Origin: Methylicorpusculum sp.
GTDB lineage: Bacteria > Pseudomonadota > Gammaproteobacteria > Methylococcales > Methylomonadaceae
Direction of reading: 5' to 3'
DNA length: 64,000 bases
Assembly (NCBI RefSeq): GCF_030651835.1
Contig: NZ_JAUSBX010000137.1
Span: 59,222 to 123,221, forward strand
In this document: positions 18,044-28,387 of the stretch, in pieces
Position numbering within the stretch: position 1 is the stretch's first letter
How the letters are laid out: each line of letters opens with the position of its first letter
Program-made: the position numbers and the translations under genes
Notes under the pieces: generated by a model
Database searches by the model: none
What the model saw: the letters and a program-made list of their open reading frames with translations, nothing else
What the model was told of the DNA's origin: nothing

Positions 18044-20128
18044 TTATTCACTGATGTCGACTGCTTTCATGCTGAGTCTGACCCTGCCCTGGCGATCAAT
18101 TTCTAAAACTTTAACCCGGACAACATCGCCTTCATTCAGTTTATCGCTGACTTTATCAACATGTTCATCAGAAATTTGCGAAATATGAACCAAACCGTCT
18201 TTGCCGGGCAGAATGGTTACAAATGCGCCAAAGTCCATCAAGCGGGCAACTTTACCTTCGTAAGTTTTACCTACCTCAACCTCAGCGGTGATTTCTTCTA
18301 TCAACCGGCGTGCTTCTTCACCCGCCTGTTTGTCAACCGAGGCAATTTTTACGATACCGTCATCGGTCAAATCGATGCTGGCTCCGGTTTGTTCAGTCAA
18401 GCTTCTTATCGTCGCACCGCCCTTACCAATGACTTCGCGAATCTTGCTGGGGTCAATTCTGATAGTAATAATACGAGGCGCGAAATCTGACATCTGTTTT
18501 CTGGTTTCAGAAAGCGCTTTATTCATTTCACCCAAAATATGAATACGACCAATTTTGGCTTGATCCAAAGCGGTTTTCATGATTTCCGCTGTGATGCCAT
18601 CTATCTTGATATCCATTTGTAAGGCGGTTATACCGTCTTCTGTTCCTGCGACTTTGAAATCCATATCACCCAAGTGATCTTCATCACCCATGATGTCAGA
18701 CAAAACAGCAAAATTGTCGCCTTCTTTGATTAGCCCCATAGCAATTCCGGCTACAGGTGCTTTAGTAGGAACGCCGGCATCCATCAATGCCAAACTGCTT
18801 CCGCACACTGATGCCATGGAACTGGAACCATTCGATTCGGTAATTTCCGAAACGATGCGAATGACATAAGGGAATTCATCCATATTAGGTAATATGGCTT
18901 GAACACCACGCTTAGCCAAGCGGCCATGGCCAATCTCACGACGCTTGGGTGATCCGACGAAACCGGTTTCACCTACACAATAGGGAGGGAAATTGTAATG
19001 CAGCATGAAGCTTTCTTTATACTCCCCAGCCAATGCATCGATAATTTGTGAGTCACGTTCTGTTCCCAGTGTGGCTACCACCAAGGCTTGGGTTTCACCT
19101 CGAGTAAACAAGGCAGAGCCGTGAGCACGAGGTAAAACACCGGTCCTGACTGAAATAGGTCTGACGCTATCCAGATTACGGCCATCGATACGCTTGTGTT
19201 CGTTGATAATCGAACTGCGGACAATTTTCTTTTCCAGCTTTTCGATAATTGCACGAATGTCTTTTTCAGAATATTGTTCGCCTTCCGTCAGCTTGGTGAC
19301 TACAGCGCTTCTGATTTCTTTCAATTGCTCTTGTCTGGTCAGTTTTTCTGCAACTTGATATGACGCTCTGATATCCGCTTCAATTGAATCGGACACTAAT
19401 TTTTCCAGTTCAATATTTGCGACAGGAGCCTGCCAGTTAATCAATGGTTTATTGACTGTTTGCGCAAACTCTTTAATGCCGGTGATAGCTTGTTGCATTT
19501 GTTCATGACCAAAGAGAACAGCGCCAAGCATAATTTCTTCGGTTAAGCTTTGGGCCTCTGATTCAACCATCAACACAGCATGCTCGGTACCGGCAACGAC
19601 TAAGGACAGTTGCGATCCTTTAATAGCCGTTACTGATGGGTTCAGTAAATATTGACCATCCTGATAGCCCACTGTAGCCGCAGCAACCGGACCATTGAAC
19701 GGCAAGCCGGAGATGGCTAATGCGGCAGATGAGCCCAGTAATGCAGGAATTTCGGGGTCAATCTCTGGGTTTAGAGACATAACCGTAGCAACGATTTGAA
19801 CCTCGTTGGTGTACTCGTCAGGAAAAAGCGGCCTGATAGGTCTATCGATTAAGCGTGAAGTAAGCGTTTCTTTCTCGCTAGGGCGTCCTTCACGTTTGAA
19901 AAAACCACCTGGAATTTTTCCTGCGGCATAAGTTTTTTCTTGATAGTTCACAGTTAATGGAAAAAAATCTCCGCCAACGTTTGCATCTTTTTTTCCAACG
20001 ACTGTGACCAGAAGGGTAGTCCCTCCCATGTTAATAATTACTGCACCGTCGGCCTGGCGGGCTATTTCACCGGTTTCAAGTGTGACGAGCTGGTCGCCGT
20101 ACTGAAATTCTTTCCTAACAAGAGTCAC
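18044..20128 (-). CDS. pnp: Polynucleotide phosphorylase
   Basis: A 694-residue 3'-5' phosphorolytic exoribonuclease, typical in length. Two RNase PH-like domains (about 1-210 and 310-530; [38 protein letters not shown] core) flank an all-helical linker. Next come a KH domain ([20 protein letters not shown]) and an S1 domain ([18 protein letters not shown]) at the C-terminus. It degrades mRNA, often with RNase E. It lies downstream of rpsO, the order conserved across proteobacteria, with a hairpin between them. Confidence 0.97.
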   Translation of the reverse strand: MTLVRKEFQYGDQLVTLETGEIARQADGAVIINMGGTTLLVTVVGKKDANVGGDFFPLTVNYQEKTYAAGKIPGGFFKREGRPSEKETLTSRLIDRPIRPLFPDEYTNEVQIVATVMSLNPEIDPEIPALLGSSAALAISGLPFNGPVAAATVGYQDGQYLLNPSVTAIKGSQLSLVVAGTEHAVLMVESEAQSLTEEIMLGAVLFGHEQMQQAITGIKEFAQTVNKPLINWQAPVANIELEKLVSDSIEADIRASYQVAEKLTRQEQLKEIRSAVVTKLTEGEQYSEKDIRAIIEKLEKKIVRSSIINEHKRIDGRNLDSVRPISVRTGVLPRAHGSALFTRGETQALVVATLGTERDSQIIDALAGEYKESFMLHYNFPPYCVGETGFVGSPKRREIGHGRLAKRGVQAILPNMDEFPYVIRIVSEITESNGSSSMASVCGSSLALMDAGVPTKAPVAGIAMGLIKEGDNFAVLSDIMGDEDHLGDMDFKVAGTEDGITALQMDIKIDGITAEIMKTALDQAKIGRIHILGEMNKALSETRKQMSDFAPRIITIRIDPSKIREVIGKGGATIRSLTEQTGASIDLTDDGIVKIASVDKQAGEEARRLIEEITAEVEVGKTYEGKVARLMDFGAFVTILPGKDGLVHISQISDEHVDKVSDKLNEGDVVRVKVLEIDRQGRVRLSMKAVDISE

Positions 20129-20181
20129 TATAAGGTTCCTTTATGTTAAAGGTTATAAATTAAGTCATTTTGTAACCGCAA

Positions 20182-20205
20182 AGAACGGCACCTACGTGCC
20201 GTTCT
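20182..20205 (-). promoter_or_regulatory. Hairpin in the rpsO-pnp intercistronic leader
   Basis: A 10-bp perfect stem AGAACGGCAC / GTGCCGTTCT with a 4-base loop stands between rpsO and pnp without a T-run. In Escherichia coli a stem-loop here is cut by RNase III and lets PNPase repress its own mRNA. The same role is inferred here. Confidence 0.65.
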
Positions 20206-20217
20206 AAGTCTGATCAT

Positions 20218-20487
20218 TTATTTACGCAAACCTAAGCGATCTATTAATGAACGATAGCGATTCAGATCTGTATTCTTCAAGTAGTCCAACAATTTACGAC
20301 GCTGATTAACGAGGCGTAATAAGCCGCGACGAGAATGATTGTCTTTTTTGTGTTCTGCAAAGTGAGGCGTCAAATGAACAATCCGCGCAGTCAGCAATGC
20401 GACTTGGACTTCAGTAGAACCTGTATCGGTTTCTGATAAACGATATTCTTCAACGATTGCTTTTTTGTGTTCAGCAGTAAATGGCAT
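20218..20487 (-). CDS. rpsO: 30S ribosomal protein S15
   Basis: 89 residues, the usual length. It carries the conserved segments [38 protein letters not shown] and [22 protein letters not shown]. It binds 16S rRNA helices 20-22 and starts assembly of the platform. It follows truB after 142 bp containing a terminator, and leads into pnp. Confidence 0.98.
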   Translation of the reverse strand: MPFTAEHKKAIVEEYRLSETDTGSTEVQVALLTARIVHLTPHFAEHKKDNHSRRGLLRLVNQRRKLLDYLKNTDLNRYRSLIDRLGLRK

Positions 20488-20513
20488 TGATAATCCCTAT
20501 AGATTAACGAAAT

Positions 20514-20536
20514 AAAAAAAGTCATTTTTCATGACT
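20514..20536 (-). terminator. Terminator-like hairpin between truB and rpsO
   Basis: On the minus strand AGTCAT-GAAAA-ATGACT is followed by a run of T. It stands after truB and before rpsO, so it probably ends most transcripts of the nusA-infB operon. A second weaker hairpin lies about 15 bp further upstream. Confidence 0.7.
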
Positions 20537-20629
20537 GAGGGTCACATTGTTTCCACAATAGGGTGTAGAAACAGATGTTATTTTGGGTCTGCTTTAATCA
20601 GAACCCCTTGTTCACTGAATAGGTTCTAT

Positions 20630-21529
20630 TCAGTTTAAGTTAAATATTTTTTTAGGCGCTAGTTTACCATCCAAAGATAATTCACCCAACCCCAAAAAGT
20701 TCTGCATAGTGTAGATGCGAACCTTGCCTGATTGATGTTGATCAAAATCCACAGATCTTCCGTGTTTTAAGTGTTCGGCTTGTTCTTCGCTCACTTGAAC
20801 GGAAGCCATGAATTCAAGAGGCTTGTCCATTGGAATAAGTGCAAGTTTCAAGCTGTCCACTGGCATGTCCAGCAACTGTTCTATCGTCAAGGCATCCTCA
20901 ATTCTGAAGCAACCGGCTTCCAAACGGCGCAATTCATTAACAGTTCCGCCACAGCCCAGGTAATGACCTATATCTTCCGCCAGCGTTCTTATGTAAGTTC
21001 CTTTCGAACACCAGACATCCAGGCTTAGCGTGTCGACCGTGGTATCAAGCAAATCCATTTTAAAAATAGTGATGTGCCTGGCTTTACGTTCAACGGTGAC
21101 ACCTTGTCTTGCCAACTCATACAGTTTTTTCCCCTGATGTTTCAACGCGGAGTACATCGGTGGGACTTGCTCTATTTCTCCGGTGAAATGGAGCAAACAC
21201 TGCCTGATTAATTGCTCATTAAGTTCCGGCACAACGGCTGTTTGAATCACAGCGCCTTCCCGGTCTCCCGTTTCGGTCACAACACCTAACTGAATGACAA
21301 CCCGGTAGCATTTATTATCATCCAGCATAAATGAAGACACTTTTGTGGCTTCGCCAAAACACAGCGGCAGAAGTCCTGTCGCCAATGGATCAAGACTGCC
21401 TGTATGTCCCGCTTTATTCGCATCAAAAAGCCTTTTGACTTCCTGAAGGGCTTTATTGGATGAAACGCCGCTGCGTTTATCAAGCAATATGATGCCGTGA
21501 ATTGCCTGCCCTGATTTTCGTCTAGCCAT
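20630..21529 (-). CDS. truB: tRNA pseudouridine-55 synthase TruB
   Basis: A 299-residue enzyme that makes pseudouridine 55 in the T-loop of tRNAs. The catalytic Asp47 lies in GHTGSLDPLATGLLPLCFGEATK, and KCYRVVIQLGVVTETGD and SKGTYIRTLAEDIG are the other family motifs. A C-terminal PUA-like domain follows. It starts 6 bp after rbfA in the conserved nusA-infB-rbfA-truB order. Confidence 0.97.
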   Translation of the reverse strand: MARRKSGQAIHGIILLDKRSGVSSNKALQEVKRLFDANKAGHTGSLDPLATGLLPLCFGEATKVSSFMLDDNKCYRVVIQLGVVTETGDREGAVIQTAVVPELNEQLIRQCLLHFTGEIEQVPPMYSALKHQGKKLYELARQGVTVERKARHITIFKMDLLDTTVDTLSLDVWCSKGTYIRTLAEDIGHYLGCGGTVNELRRLEAGCFRIEDALTIEQLLDMPVDSLKLALIPMDKPLEFMASVQVSEEQAEHLKHGRSVDFDQHQSGKVRIYTMQNFLGLGELSLDGKLAPKKIFNLN

Positions 21530-21535
21530 TAACGA

Positions 21536-21898
21536 TCAATCTTGCTTGCTGTCAGGCAAATCACTAAGCAGTTCGGCGACGCGCATGCCGTTTTCAAATG
21601 ACGTGTCGTAATAAAATCTGAGCTCCGGCACTATGCGCAGTCGCATGCGTTTTGCGAGCTCACTTCTTATAAATGGCGCCGAATCATTGAGATACTTCAT
21701 GCTTTGCTTTCTTTCGTCACCTTCCTTATTCAGGATGGTGACGTAAATTTTAGCAACAGCCAGATCCTTGTTGGTTTCAACATCATTAATCGTCACAAAA
21801 CCCAAACGAATCCTGTCGAGCTCTCTTTGAAGAATCAAAGCCAGTTCTTTTTGTATCTGTGATGAAACGCGAGCGTTACGACCAAATTCTCTAGCCAT
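21536..21898 (-). CDS. rbfA: Ribosome-binding factor A
   Basis: A 120-residue single KH-like-domain protein needed for late 30S maturation (16S 5' end). Recognisable segments are RNARVSSQIQKELALILQREL, VTINDVETNKDLAVAKIYVT and LRIVPELRFYYDTS. It lies 5 bp downstream of infB and 6 bp upstream of truB. Confidence 0.96.
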   Translation of the reverse strand: MAREFGRNARVSSQIQKELALILQRELDRIRLGFVTINDVETNKDLAVAKIYVTILNKEGDERKQSMKYLNDSAPFIRSELAKRMRLRIVPELRFYYDTSFENGMRVAELLSDLPDSKQD

Positions 21899-21903
21899 TC
21901 TCG

Positions 21904-24522
21904 TTATAATTCCCGTTTGACTTCAACACGTTCAAATACTTCAATCTGGTCTCCGGCTTTAACATCGTTGTAATTTTTTACGCCGATACCACATTCCATG
22001 CCCATTTTTACCTCGCTGACATCATCTTTGAAACGGCGCAGCGACTCTAACTGACCTTCGTAGATGACCACATTGTCACGTAAGACACGAATAGGAAGAT
22101 TACGCTTAACAATGCCTTCAATAACCATACAGCCTGCGATAGCGCCAAATTTCGGGGAACGGAATACATCGCGCACTTCTGCCAAGCCAACGATATTTTC
22201 TTTGATCTCCGGTGCCAGCATGCCATTGATTGAGCTTTTTACTTCATCAATCGCATGGTAGATCACGCTGTAGTAATGCAGATCGATATCTTTTTCTTCA
22301 ATCAGCTTGCGCGAAGTAGCGTCGGCACGCACATTGAAACCAATCAGAATTGCACCGGATGCAAGGGCCAAGTTAGCGTCGCCTTCGTTGATCCCACCAA
22401 CACCACCGAAAATAACCTTAACTTCAACTTCTTCAGTTGACAAGTTAACCAACGATTCTCTTAATGCTTCCAAACTGCCCTGCACATCGGTTTTAATCAC
22501 CAGATTAAGTGAAGCGATCTCGCCGGTAGCCATGCGAGAAAATACCTGATCGAGCTTGGCGGCCTGTTGAGCTGCCATTCTGCTGGTTTTACTTCTATCT
22601 TCACGGTGTTCTGCCAATTCTCTGGCAGCACGCTCATTTTGAACCACTAAAAACTCATCGCCTGAGTTGGGTGTTCCTGATAGTCCTAAAATTTCAACCG
22701 GCGTACTGGGGCCGGCTTCTTTAAGGTTTTTTCCATTTTCGTTAAACATGGCTCTGACACGGCCATATTCGTAACCGCAAAGGACAAACTGACCTTTCTG
22801 TAAAGTGCCTTTTTGTACCAGAACGGTAGCAACTGCTCCGCGTCCTTTATCAAGCCGTGATTCAATCACAATACCCGAAGCAGAGCCTTCAACAGGAGAG
22901 GTTAACTCTAAAATTTCAGTCTGGAGAATCAATGCCTCGATCAGATCATCTATCCCTTCACCGGTTTTAGCAGAAACCTTAATGAACTGGACATCACCAC
23001 CCCACTCTTCCGGTATGACATTTATGACGGACATTTCCTGCATGACTTTTTCAGGATTGGCCTGCGGCTTGTCAATTTTATTGACCGCTACAATGATAGG
23101 CACATTGGCTGCCCTGGCATGCTCAACCGCTTCCTTGGTTTGCGGCATAACGCCATCATCGGCTGCGACCACAACAATAACAACGTCCGTCAGTTCTGCA
23201 CCGCGAGCCCGCATAGCCGTAAACGCCGCGTGACCGGGGGTATCCAGAAAAGTCACTGAGCCATGGTCAGTCACAACCTGATACGCACCTATGTGCTGGG
23301 TAATACCGCCCGCTTCGCCAGCAGCAACACGAGTTTCACGAATATAATCGAGCAACGAGGTTTTACCGTGATCGACATGGCCCATAATGGTGACAATCGG
23401 CGCTCTGGGCAATTCCCTGCGATTTTCTTCTTTCAATTCAGCAAGGATTTCAGCTTCAAGATCATCATCGCTTTGCAGGATGGCTTTATGACCCATTTCT
23501 TCAACCAACAATACGGCGGTATCCTGATCAATTGCCTGATTAATGGTCGCCATAATACCCAGCTTCATCAATTGTTTAATTAATTCAGCCGCCTTTACAC
23601 TCATTTTTTGAGCTAAATCAGAAACAATAATATGTTCCGGAATAGTCACATCTCTGATTACCGGTAAAACCGGTTTTTCGAATTGATGCTTTGCATCCGA
23701 TTGGTTTCCGCGGTCTTTCTGTTTCGATTTCTTTTTACCTGTGCGTCTACCTTCGCTATCTATTTCCTGAATAACCGGTTTACGTTTTTTCTGGCTTTCT
23801 ACTTTAGCCGCTGCCAATTGCCTGACTTTTTCAGCGTTACGCTCTACCGCTTCTTCATGCCGTTTTTGACGGTCAACAGTTTTCTTACGTTCTTCTTCGG
23901 CTTTTTTGTTTTTCTCTTTTTGTTCTTTGCTTATTTCAATAATAGGAACAACGTCCTCGGTTACGGGAATAATCTCTTCGTCATATTCCTCTTTAGCTAC
24001 TGGCTCAATGGCCCCTGAAACTTCGGATTGAACTAGCGTTTCAGGCGAAGCAACCACAGGATGTGATAAATGAACCGTTTTATCCTCAGCCGAAACATCA
24101 ATCGTAACACTTGGCTTGACTGATTTCGTAGCAATCTCAGGGGACGCCTCTAATAAACCCGGCTTTTCGGCCTCAGTCTCTTTATGTTCATCGACACTGG
24201 CTGTGTCAGTGCGCTTGATGTAGGTTTTCTTTTTACGCACTTCGACGCTGATCGTTTTTGCAGCGCTACCCGGTCCGGTATTTTGCTTGATTTCGCTGAC
24301 CTTACGCCTTTTGAGCGTAACTCGAGTGGGTGTGCTTTCAATTTCGCTAATGGACTTGCCATGTCGTTTACGTAGATGAATCAATAATTTGACTTTTTCA
24401 TCTTCTTGAATGACATCATCAGGGGCACTCGCAGACAAACCTGCTTCCTTCAGTTGCTCTAATAATTTTTCAAGAGGTATGCCTACTACCTCAGCTAACT
24501 GCCGTACTGTTTTATCGCTCAT
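21904..24522 (-). CDS. infB: Translation initiation factor IF-2
   Basis: An 872-residue GTPase that brings initiator tRNA to the 30S subunit. The N-terminal IF2_N domain ([21 protein letters not shown]) is followed by a long charged variable region (about 60-290). The G domain has [20 protein letters not shown] and NKIDK, followed by domains II-IV with [19 protein letters not shown] near the C-terminus. It lies between nusA (14 bp) and rbfA (5 bp). The initiator tRNA it uses is encoded upstream of the same gene block. Confidence 0.98.
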   Translation of the reverse strand: MSDKTVRQLAEVVGIPLEKLLEQLKEAGLSASAPDDVIQEDEKVKLLIHLRKRHGKSISEIESTPTRVTLKRRKVSEIKQNTGPGSAAKTISVEVRKKKTYIKRTDTASVDEHKETEAEKPGLLEASPEIATKSVKPSVTIDVSAEDKTVHLSHPVVASPETLVQSEVSGAIEPVAKEEYDEEIIPVTEDVVPIIEISKEQKEKNKKAEEERKKTVDRQKRHEEAVERNAEKVRQLAAAKVESQKKRKPVIQEIDSEGRRTGKKKSKQKDRGNQSDAKHQFEKPVLPVIRDVTIPEHIIVSDLAQKMSVKAAELIKQLMKLGIMATINQAIDQDTAVLLVEEMGHKAILQSDDDLEAEILAELKEENRRELPRAPIVTIMGHVDHGKTSLLDYIRETRVAAGEAGGITQHIGAYQVVTDHGSVTFLDTPGHAAFTAMRARGAELTDVVIVVVAADDGVMPQTKEAVEHARAANVPIIVAVNKIDKPQANPEKVMQEMSVINVIPEEWGGDVQFIKVSAKTGEGIDDLIEALILQTEILELTSPVEGSASGIVIESRLDKGRGAVATVLVQKGTLQKGQFVLCGYEYGRVRAMFNENGKNLKEAGPSTPVEILGLSGTPNSGDEFLVVQNERAARELAEHREDRSKTSRMAAQQAAKLDQVFSRMATGEIASLNLVIKTDVQGSLEALRESLVNLSTEEVEVKVIFGGVGGINEGDANLALASGAILIGFNVRADATSRKLIEEKDIDLHYYSVIYHAIDEVKSSINGMLAPEIKENIVGLAEVRDVFRSPKFGAIAGCMVIEGIVKRNLPIRVLRDNVVIYEGQLESLRRFKDDVSEVKMGMECGIGVKNYNDVKAGDQIEVFERVEVKREL

Positions 24523-24536
24523 ATCTTACCCTCGTC

Positions 24537-26051
24537 CTATACGCCTTGATCTCCAGCAAACCAAGGCTCTCGTGCCTTCATAATTAGTTTTGCCGCTCGT
24601 TCTTCATTTACATCAGAGAATTCCAGTAGATCATCAACCGACTGATCCGCCAGATCTTCCATGGTCAAAATTCCGTGACTGGCCATTTCATAAGCCAAAT
24701 CTTTATCCATGCCTTCCATTTCAAGCAAATCACTTGCTGGTTCGGCAGCCTCAATTTTCTCCTCTGAAGCAATTGCGCTAATTAAAAGTGCATCTTTGGC
24801 CCGATTTTTAAGCTCTTCAACCAATTCCTTGTCAAATTCCTCAATTTCAAGCATTTCATTGACCGGTACATAGGCAATTTCCTCGATTGAATTAAAACCC
24901 ACTTCAACCAGGATGGAAGCGACCTCGTCATCCACACCCAATTCATCGATAAACAATTTCTTGGTTATTTCTGCCTCAGCCCCGCTGGAAGCTTCTGCTT
25001 TGGATGCATCGATAACATTCAATTCCCATCCGGTCAGCTCTGTGGCTAAGCGGACGTTTTGTCCACCTCGGCCAATGGCCTGAGACAGGTTATCTGATTT
25101 TACCGCCAAGTCCATACAGTGCTTGTCTTCATCGATAATAATGGATTCAATTTCAGCCGGCGCCATTGCGTTAATCACAAATTGGGCTTCGCTGTCATTC
25201 CACAGGATGATATCAATTCTCTCACCGGCTAATTCATTGGAGACCGCTTGAACTCTGGATCCTCTCATGCCTACGCAGGCACCGACCGGATCCAGACGCG
25301 GATCATTGGCTTTGACGGCAATTTTTGCTCGTGAACCAGGATCGCGAGCCGCGCCCTTGATTTCAATCATGCCTTCGCCGACTTCAGGTACTTCTAATCT
25401 GAATAAAGCTATCAACAATTCAGCAGCCGCACGACTGACAAATAACTGGGGACCCCTTTGTTCGGAGCGTACTGATTTTAAATACCCTCTTACCCGGTCG
25501 CCAATACGAACCGATTCACGGGGAATCATGTCTTCTTTAGAAATATAAGCTTCTACGTGCCCGCCCAGATCGAGATAAACACTGCCTTTTTCAATACGCT
25601 TGACGATGCCTGTAATCAGCTCGCCCACTCTGTCTTTATAAGCTTCAACGATCTTTTGACGCTCAGCTTCTCTCACTTTATGGATAATGACCTGCTTGGC
25701 CGTTTGAGCGGCAATGCGGCCAAACTCTATCGAGTCAATTTGTTCTTCGATGACATCGCCTACTTCGGCATCGCTTTTTATGTTCCTGGCATCATCCAGT
25801 AACATTTGGGTGTGGGGAAATTCCAGGTCATTTTCAAACCGTGAATCCGCCTCTACCACTTCCCAGCATCTGAAAGTGTCGTAGTCACCTGTTTTGCGAT
25901 TAATACTGACCCGAGATCTAATGTTGTGACTGTAGCGCTTGGAAGTTGCAGCCTCCAGTGCCGATTCTACGGCTTGAAAAACTGTTTCTTTATCGATTTC
26001 CTTTTCATTGGAAAATACATCAACCATTAATAAAATTTCTTTATTTGCCAC
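24537..26051 (-). CDS. nusA: Transcription termination/antitermination factor NusA
   Basis: A 504-residue RNA polymerase-binding factor. In order: N-terminal domain, S1 domain (ELITGIVKRIEKGSVYLDLGG), two KH domains (DPVGACVGMRGSRVQAV and SQAIGRGGQNVRLA), and two acidic helix-hairpin-helix repeats at the C-terminus. The latter are seen in gammaproteobacterial NusA and bind the alpha subunit C-terminal domain. The start overlaps the rimP stop by 11 bases. Confidence 0.97.
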   Translation of the reverse strand: MANKEILLMVDVFSNEKEIDKETVFQAVESALEAATSKRYSHNIRSRVSINRKTGDYDTFRCWEVVEADSRFENDLEFPHTQMLLDDARNIKSDAEVGDVIEEQIDSIEFGRIAAQTAKQVIIHKVREAERQKIVEAYKDRVGELITGIVKRIEKGSVYLDLGGHVEAYISKEDMIPRESVRIGDRVRGYLKSVRSEQRGPQLFVSRAAAELLIALFRLEVPEVGEGMIEIKGAARDPGSRAKIAVKANDPRLDPVGACVGMRGSRVQAVSNELAGERIDIILWNDSEAQFVINAMAPAEIESIIIDEDKHCMDLAVKSDNLSQAIGRGGQNVRLATELTGWELNVIDASKAEASSGAEAEITKKLFIDELGVDDEVASILVEVGFNSIEEIAYVPVNEMLEIEEFDKELVEELKNRAKDALLISAIASEEKIEAAEPASDLLEMEGMDKDLAYEMASHGILTMEDLADQSVDDLLEFSDVNEERAAKLIMKAREPWFAGDQGV

Positions 26052-26526
26052 TGCGCACTCCTTTATTTTTTAAATACTCAGGTGCCAGACGCGCTTTACT
26101 CATCGCTTCAAATGGAACCTCAAAAATCTGATCATCTTCCTGAAGAAAGATGTTTTGGCCCTCAACTTTTATGATGAGGCCGGTTATTTTTTTTCGTTTT
26201 TGAATAGGGCTGAACAGGTTAACCTGAGCCAGGCTGCCTATAAAACGTTCAAATTGTTCCACTTTAAAAAAGGGCCTGTCTTCACCCGGCGAAGAAACTT
26301 CCAGTTGATAGTTTCCTTGTATGGGGTCCTCGACATCCAGCATGCCACTGACTTGGTGGCTGACACGGGAACAGTCTTCAACCAGAATACCCTGATCACT
26401 GTCGATATAAATTCTCAACAGGCCATGGCGAGGATGAGGATTGTATTCAATCCCAACGCATTCATAGCCTAGACCTTCCACAATTGGCTCAATTAAATTA
26501 ACCAAATGCTCAGGAGCCTGTTTCAT
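26041..26526 (-). CDS. rimP: Ribosome maturation factor RimP
   Basis: A 161-residue 30S assembly factor with the conserved LVNLIEPIVEGLGYECVGIEY and SSPGEDRPFF segments. It is the first protein gene of the rimP-nusA-infB block. Two terminator-like hairpins separate it from the upstream initiator tRNA gene, so a promoter of its own or partial read-through is needed. Confidence 0.96.
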   Translation of the reverse strand: MKQAPEHLVNLIEPIVEGLGYECVGIEYNPHPRHGLLRIYIDSDQGILVEDCSRVSHQVSGMLDVEDPIQGNYQLEVSSPGEDRPFFKVEQFERFIGSLAQVNLFSPIQKRKKITGLIIKVEGQNIFLQEDDQIFEVPFEAMSKARLAPEYLKNKGVRSGK

Positions 26527-26553
26527 ATTGCTGCCTCATTTTCTCTCGCACAT

Positions 26554-26575
26554 AAAAAAAGAGCCAAAGGCTCTT
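26554..26575 (-). terminator. Terminator-like hairpin before rimP
   Basis: On the minus strand AAGAGCC-TTT-GGCTCTT is followed by seven T, ending about 28 bp before the rimP start. It could act as an attenuator of transcripts entering from the tRNA gene. Confidence 0.75.
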
Positions 26576-26615
26576 CCTTAAAAATCATTAAGGGCTCAAG
26601 CAAAAGCCCCAAAAA

Positions 26616-26642
26616 GCAAAAAGCCCCATAAGGGGCCTTTTA
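26616..26642 (-). terminator. Terminator of the initiator tRNA gene
   Basis: On the minus strand GGCCCC-TTAT-GGGGC followed by five T lies just 6 bp beyond the 3' end of the tRNA. Confidence 0.8.
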
Positions 26643-26647
26643 ATATC

Positions 26648-26724
<77 letters not shown>

Positions 26725-26736
26725 ATTGATTTGTGC

Positions 26737-26764
26737 ATTATAAGCGCTTTTTCAGATTAAGCAA
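26737..26764 (-). promoter_or_regulatory. Sigma-70-type promoter of the initiator tRNA gene
   Basis: On the minus strand TTGCTT (26759-26764) and a perfect TATAAT (26737-26742) are separated by 16 bp. The -10 box ends 12 bp before the first tRNA base. Confidence 0.75.
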
Positions 26765-26810
26765 CTCATTTATTTTATATTGGCAAATCCCCGGTTGATG
26801 GCAAATAAGG

Positions 26811-26905
26811 GTAGGCGTAAGCTTTGCGAGGATATCGGCAGAAGAATGCTGCCGTCAAGCACTCACGGATGGGTCTAAGGCGTTTCTCGCAAGGCTTACA
26901 CCTAC
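26811..26905. repeat. 95-bp palindromic repeat element, copy A
   Basis: The ends form inverted repeats of 20 bp with 18 matches (GTAGGCGTAAGCTTTGCGAG and its inverse at 26886-26905). The middle carries a second hairpin, CGGCAG...CTGCCG. It shares order and wording (AAGCTTT, GATGCTG-like core, GTCAAGC, CACGGA, CTCG) with the element at 46279-46373. Confidence 0.8.
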
Positions 26906-26955
26906 ATTCACAGCCACATTAAAAATTCAAACTGGGACGGCTAATTTTATGCCGA

Positions 26956-27468
26956 TTAAATAACGGCTTCAGCATTAAAAATGAACAGCATTATCAAGCA
27001 AGATATACCGCCCGCAATGATGTCATCCAACATAATGCCAAGGCCGCCATCAACTTTCTTATCAGCCCAACTGATCGGCCAAGGTTTGAAGATGTCAAAC
27101 CAGCGAAAAAGCACAAACCCAACGAAAACTGCCGCCCAAGACGGAGGTATAAACAACAGCGTAATTAAAAAACCGCCAATTTCATCCCATACGATCCCAC
27201 CAAAATCGTGCTCACCCAATTTCTTTGCCGCATAATCGCAAAAATAGATTCCGGCCAGATTAATTAAAATCACCAGAAAGCCATAAAGCCAGGGATCTAA
27301 AGCTGCCAGCGCCCAATAGATAGGAATAGCGGCGAGTGTACCCATTGTGCCGGGCGCTTTTTTGAAAAGCCCCGAACCGAAACCAAAGGCAAGAAACAAT
27401 AGGGGATCTCGCATTATTTCTGATCGCGATAACTTATTCCGTCCGACTTCATTTAGAAAAATGCTCAA
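26956..27468 (-). CDS. pgpA: Phosphatidylglycerophosphatase A
   Basis: A 170-residue inner-membrane phosphatase that makes phosphatidylglycerol from its phosphate. Family segments are FGFGSGLFKKAPGTMGTLAAIP, IVWDEIGGFLIT and FRWFDIFKPWPI...KVDGGLGIMLDDIIAG, with several membrane helices. The start at 27468 overlaps thiL by 20 bases. A later Met (MRDPLLFLAF) is possible. Confidence 0.93.
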   Translation of the reverse strand: MSIFLNEVGRNKLSRSEIMRDPLLFLAFGFGSGLFKKAPGTMGTLAAIPIYWALAALDPWLYGFLVILINLAGIYFCDYAAKKLGEHDFGGIVWDEIGGFLITLLFIPPSWAAVFVGFVLFRWFDIFKPWPISWADKKVDGGLGIMLDDIIAGGISCLIMLFIFNAEAVI

Positions 27469-28387
27469 AACCTTTTACCTTTAGTGTATCAATCAAGCCA
27501 TGACGTGAAATTCTTATTCCGGGTTCCGACTCGATGATGCCGATTTGCGTGCAGGCAAAATTCAGAAGCCCCGCTTTTTCAGGTGCAACGGTAAAACAAA
27601 GCTCATAATCATCACCTGCACACAAAGGAAATGACCAGTCGCCCGTTTCGTTCAGGTATTGATGAACGCCGGCAGATAATGGAATTTGGTCGAAATCAAG
27701 GCGCGCACCAACCGAACTCAGCTCCAGAATATGACCCAAATCGGCCGACAAGCCATCGGAAATATCTATGCAGCTACTGGCAACAGTGCGCAACGCAATA
27801 CCCTCCTGCACTCTAGGGAGAGGACAATTAAACCGTTGCAAAGCTTTTTCGCAGTCTATTTGAGACTGATGTTGGGCCATTTTGAGGCCCAAGCCGGCAT
27901 CCCCAAGACTTCCAGTCATAAAGATCAAATCACCGGGTCGAGCTCCAGAGCGAAGCAAGGCTTCTCCTGCTGGAATTAATCCCATCGCTTGAACTGTCAA
28001 GGTCAGCGGTCCGGTGGTGGTATCGCCACCAATCAGGTCAACTTTAAATTGCTCAGCGAGCGCCTGAAAACCAGTTGAAAACTCCGATAGCCAATTTTCA
28101 TCGACTTCCGGCATCGTCAAGGCCAGGCTTACAGCCACCGGTTCCGCTCCCATCGCGGCCAAATCGCTTAAATTGACTGCCAGCAATTTGAACCCTAATT
28201 GCCTGGGATCTGTCCCTCGCAAAAAGTGAACATTTTCCACCATCGTGTCTGTGGTCACCGCCAACTGGTAGCCATCAGGCACCTTTAGCAGCGCGCAGTC
28301 ATCACCAATGCCCAAATGCGTCGATGAGCGATAGTTTGGTTTGCCGGCAAAAAAACGACTGATTAACCCGAATTCAGTCAGCGCCAC
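27449..28387 (-). CDS. thiL: Thiamine-monophosphate kinase
   Basis: A 312-residue enzyme that phosphorylates thiamine monophosphate to the active pyrophosphate. It shows GIGDDCALL, TDTMVENVHFLRGTDPRQLGFKLLAVNLSDLAAMGA-type and GDDYELCF motifs of the family. It overlaps nusB by 14 bases and pgpA by 20 bases, in the usual nusB-thiL-pgpA order. Confidence 0.95.
   Translation of the reverse strand: MALTEFGLISRFFAGKPNYRSSTHLGIGDDCALLKVPDGYQLAVTTDTMVENVHFLRGTDPRQLGFKLLAVNLSDLAAMGAEPVAVSLALTMPEVDENWLSEFSTGFQALAEQFKVDLIGGDTTTGPLTLTVQAMGLIPAGEALLRSGARPGDLIFMTGSLGDAGLGLKMAQHQSQIDCEKALQRFNCPLPRVQEGIALRTVASSCIDISDGLSADLGHILELSSVGARLDFDQIPLSAGVHQYLNETGDWSFPLCAGDDYELCFTVAPEKAGLLNFACTQIGIIESEPGIRISRHGLIDTLKVKGFEHFSK

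Noticed and set aside
22805..24018. Plus-strand frames inside infB
   Set aside because: They are antisense to well-conserved IF-2 domains, with no ribosome-binding sites or family matches.
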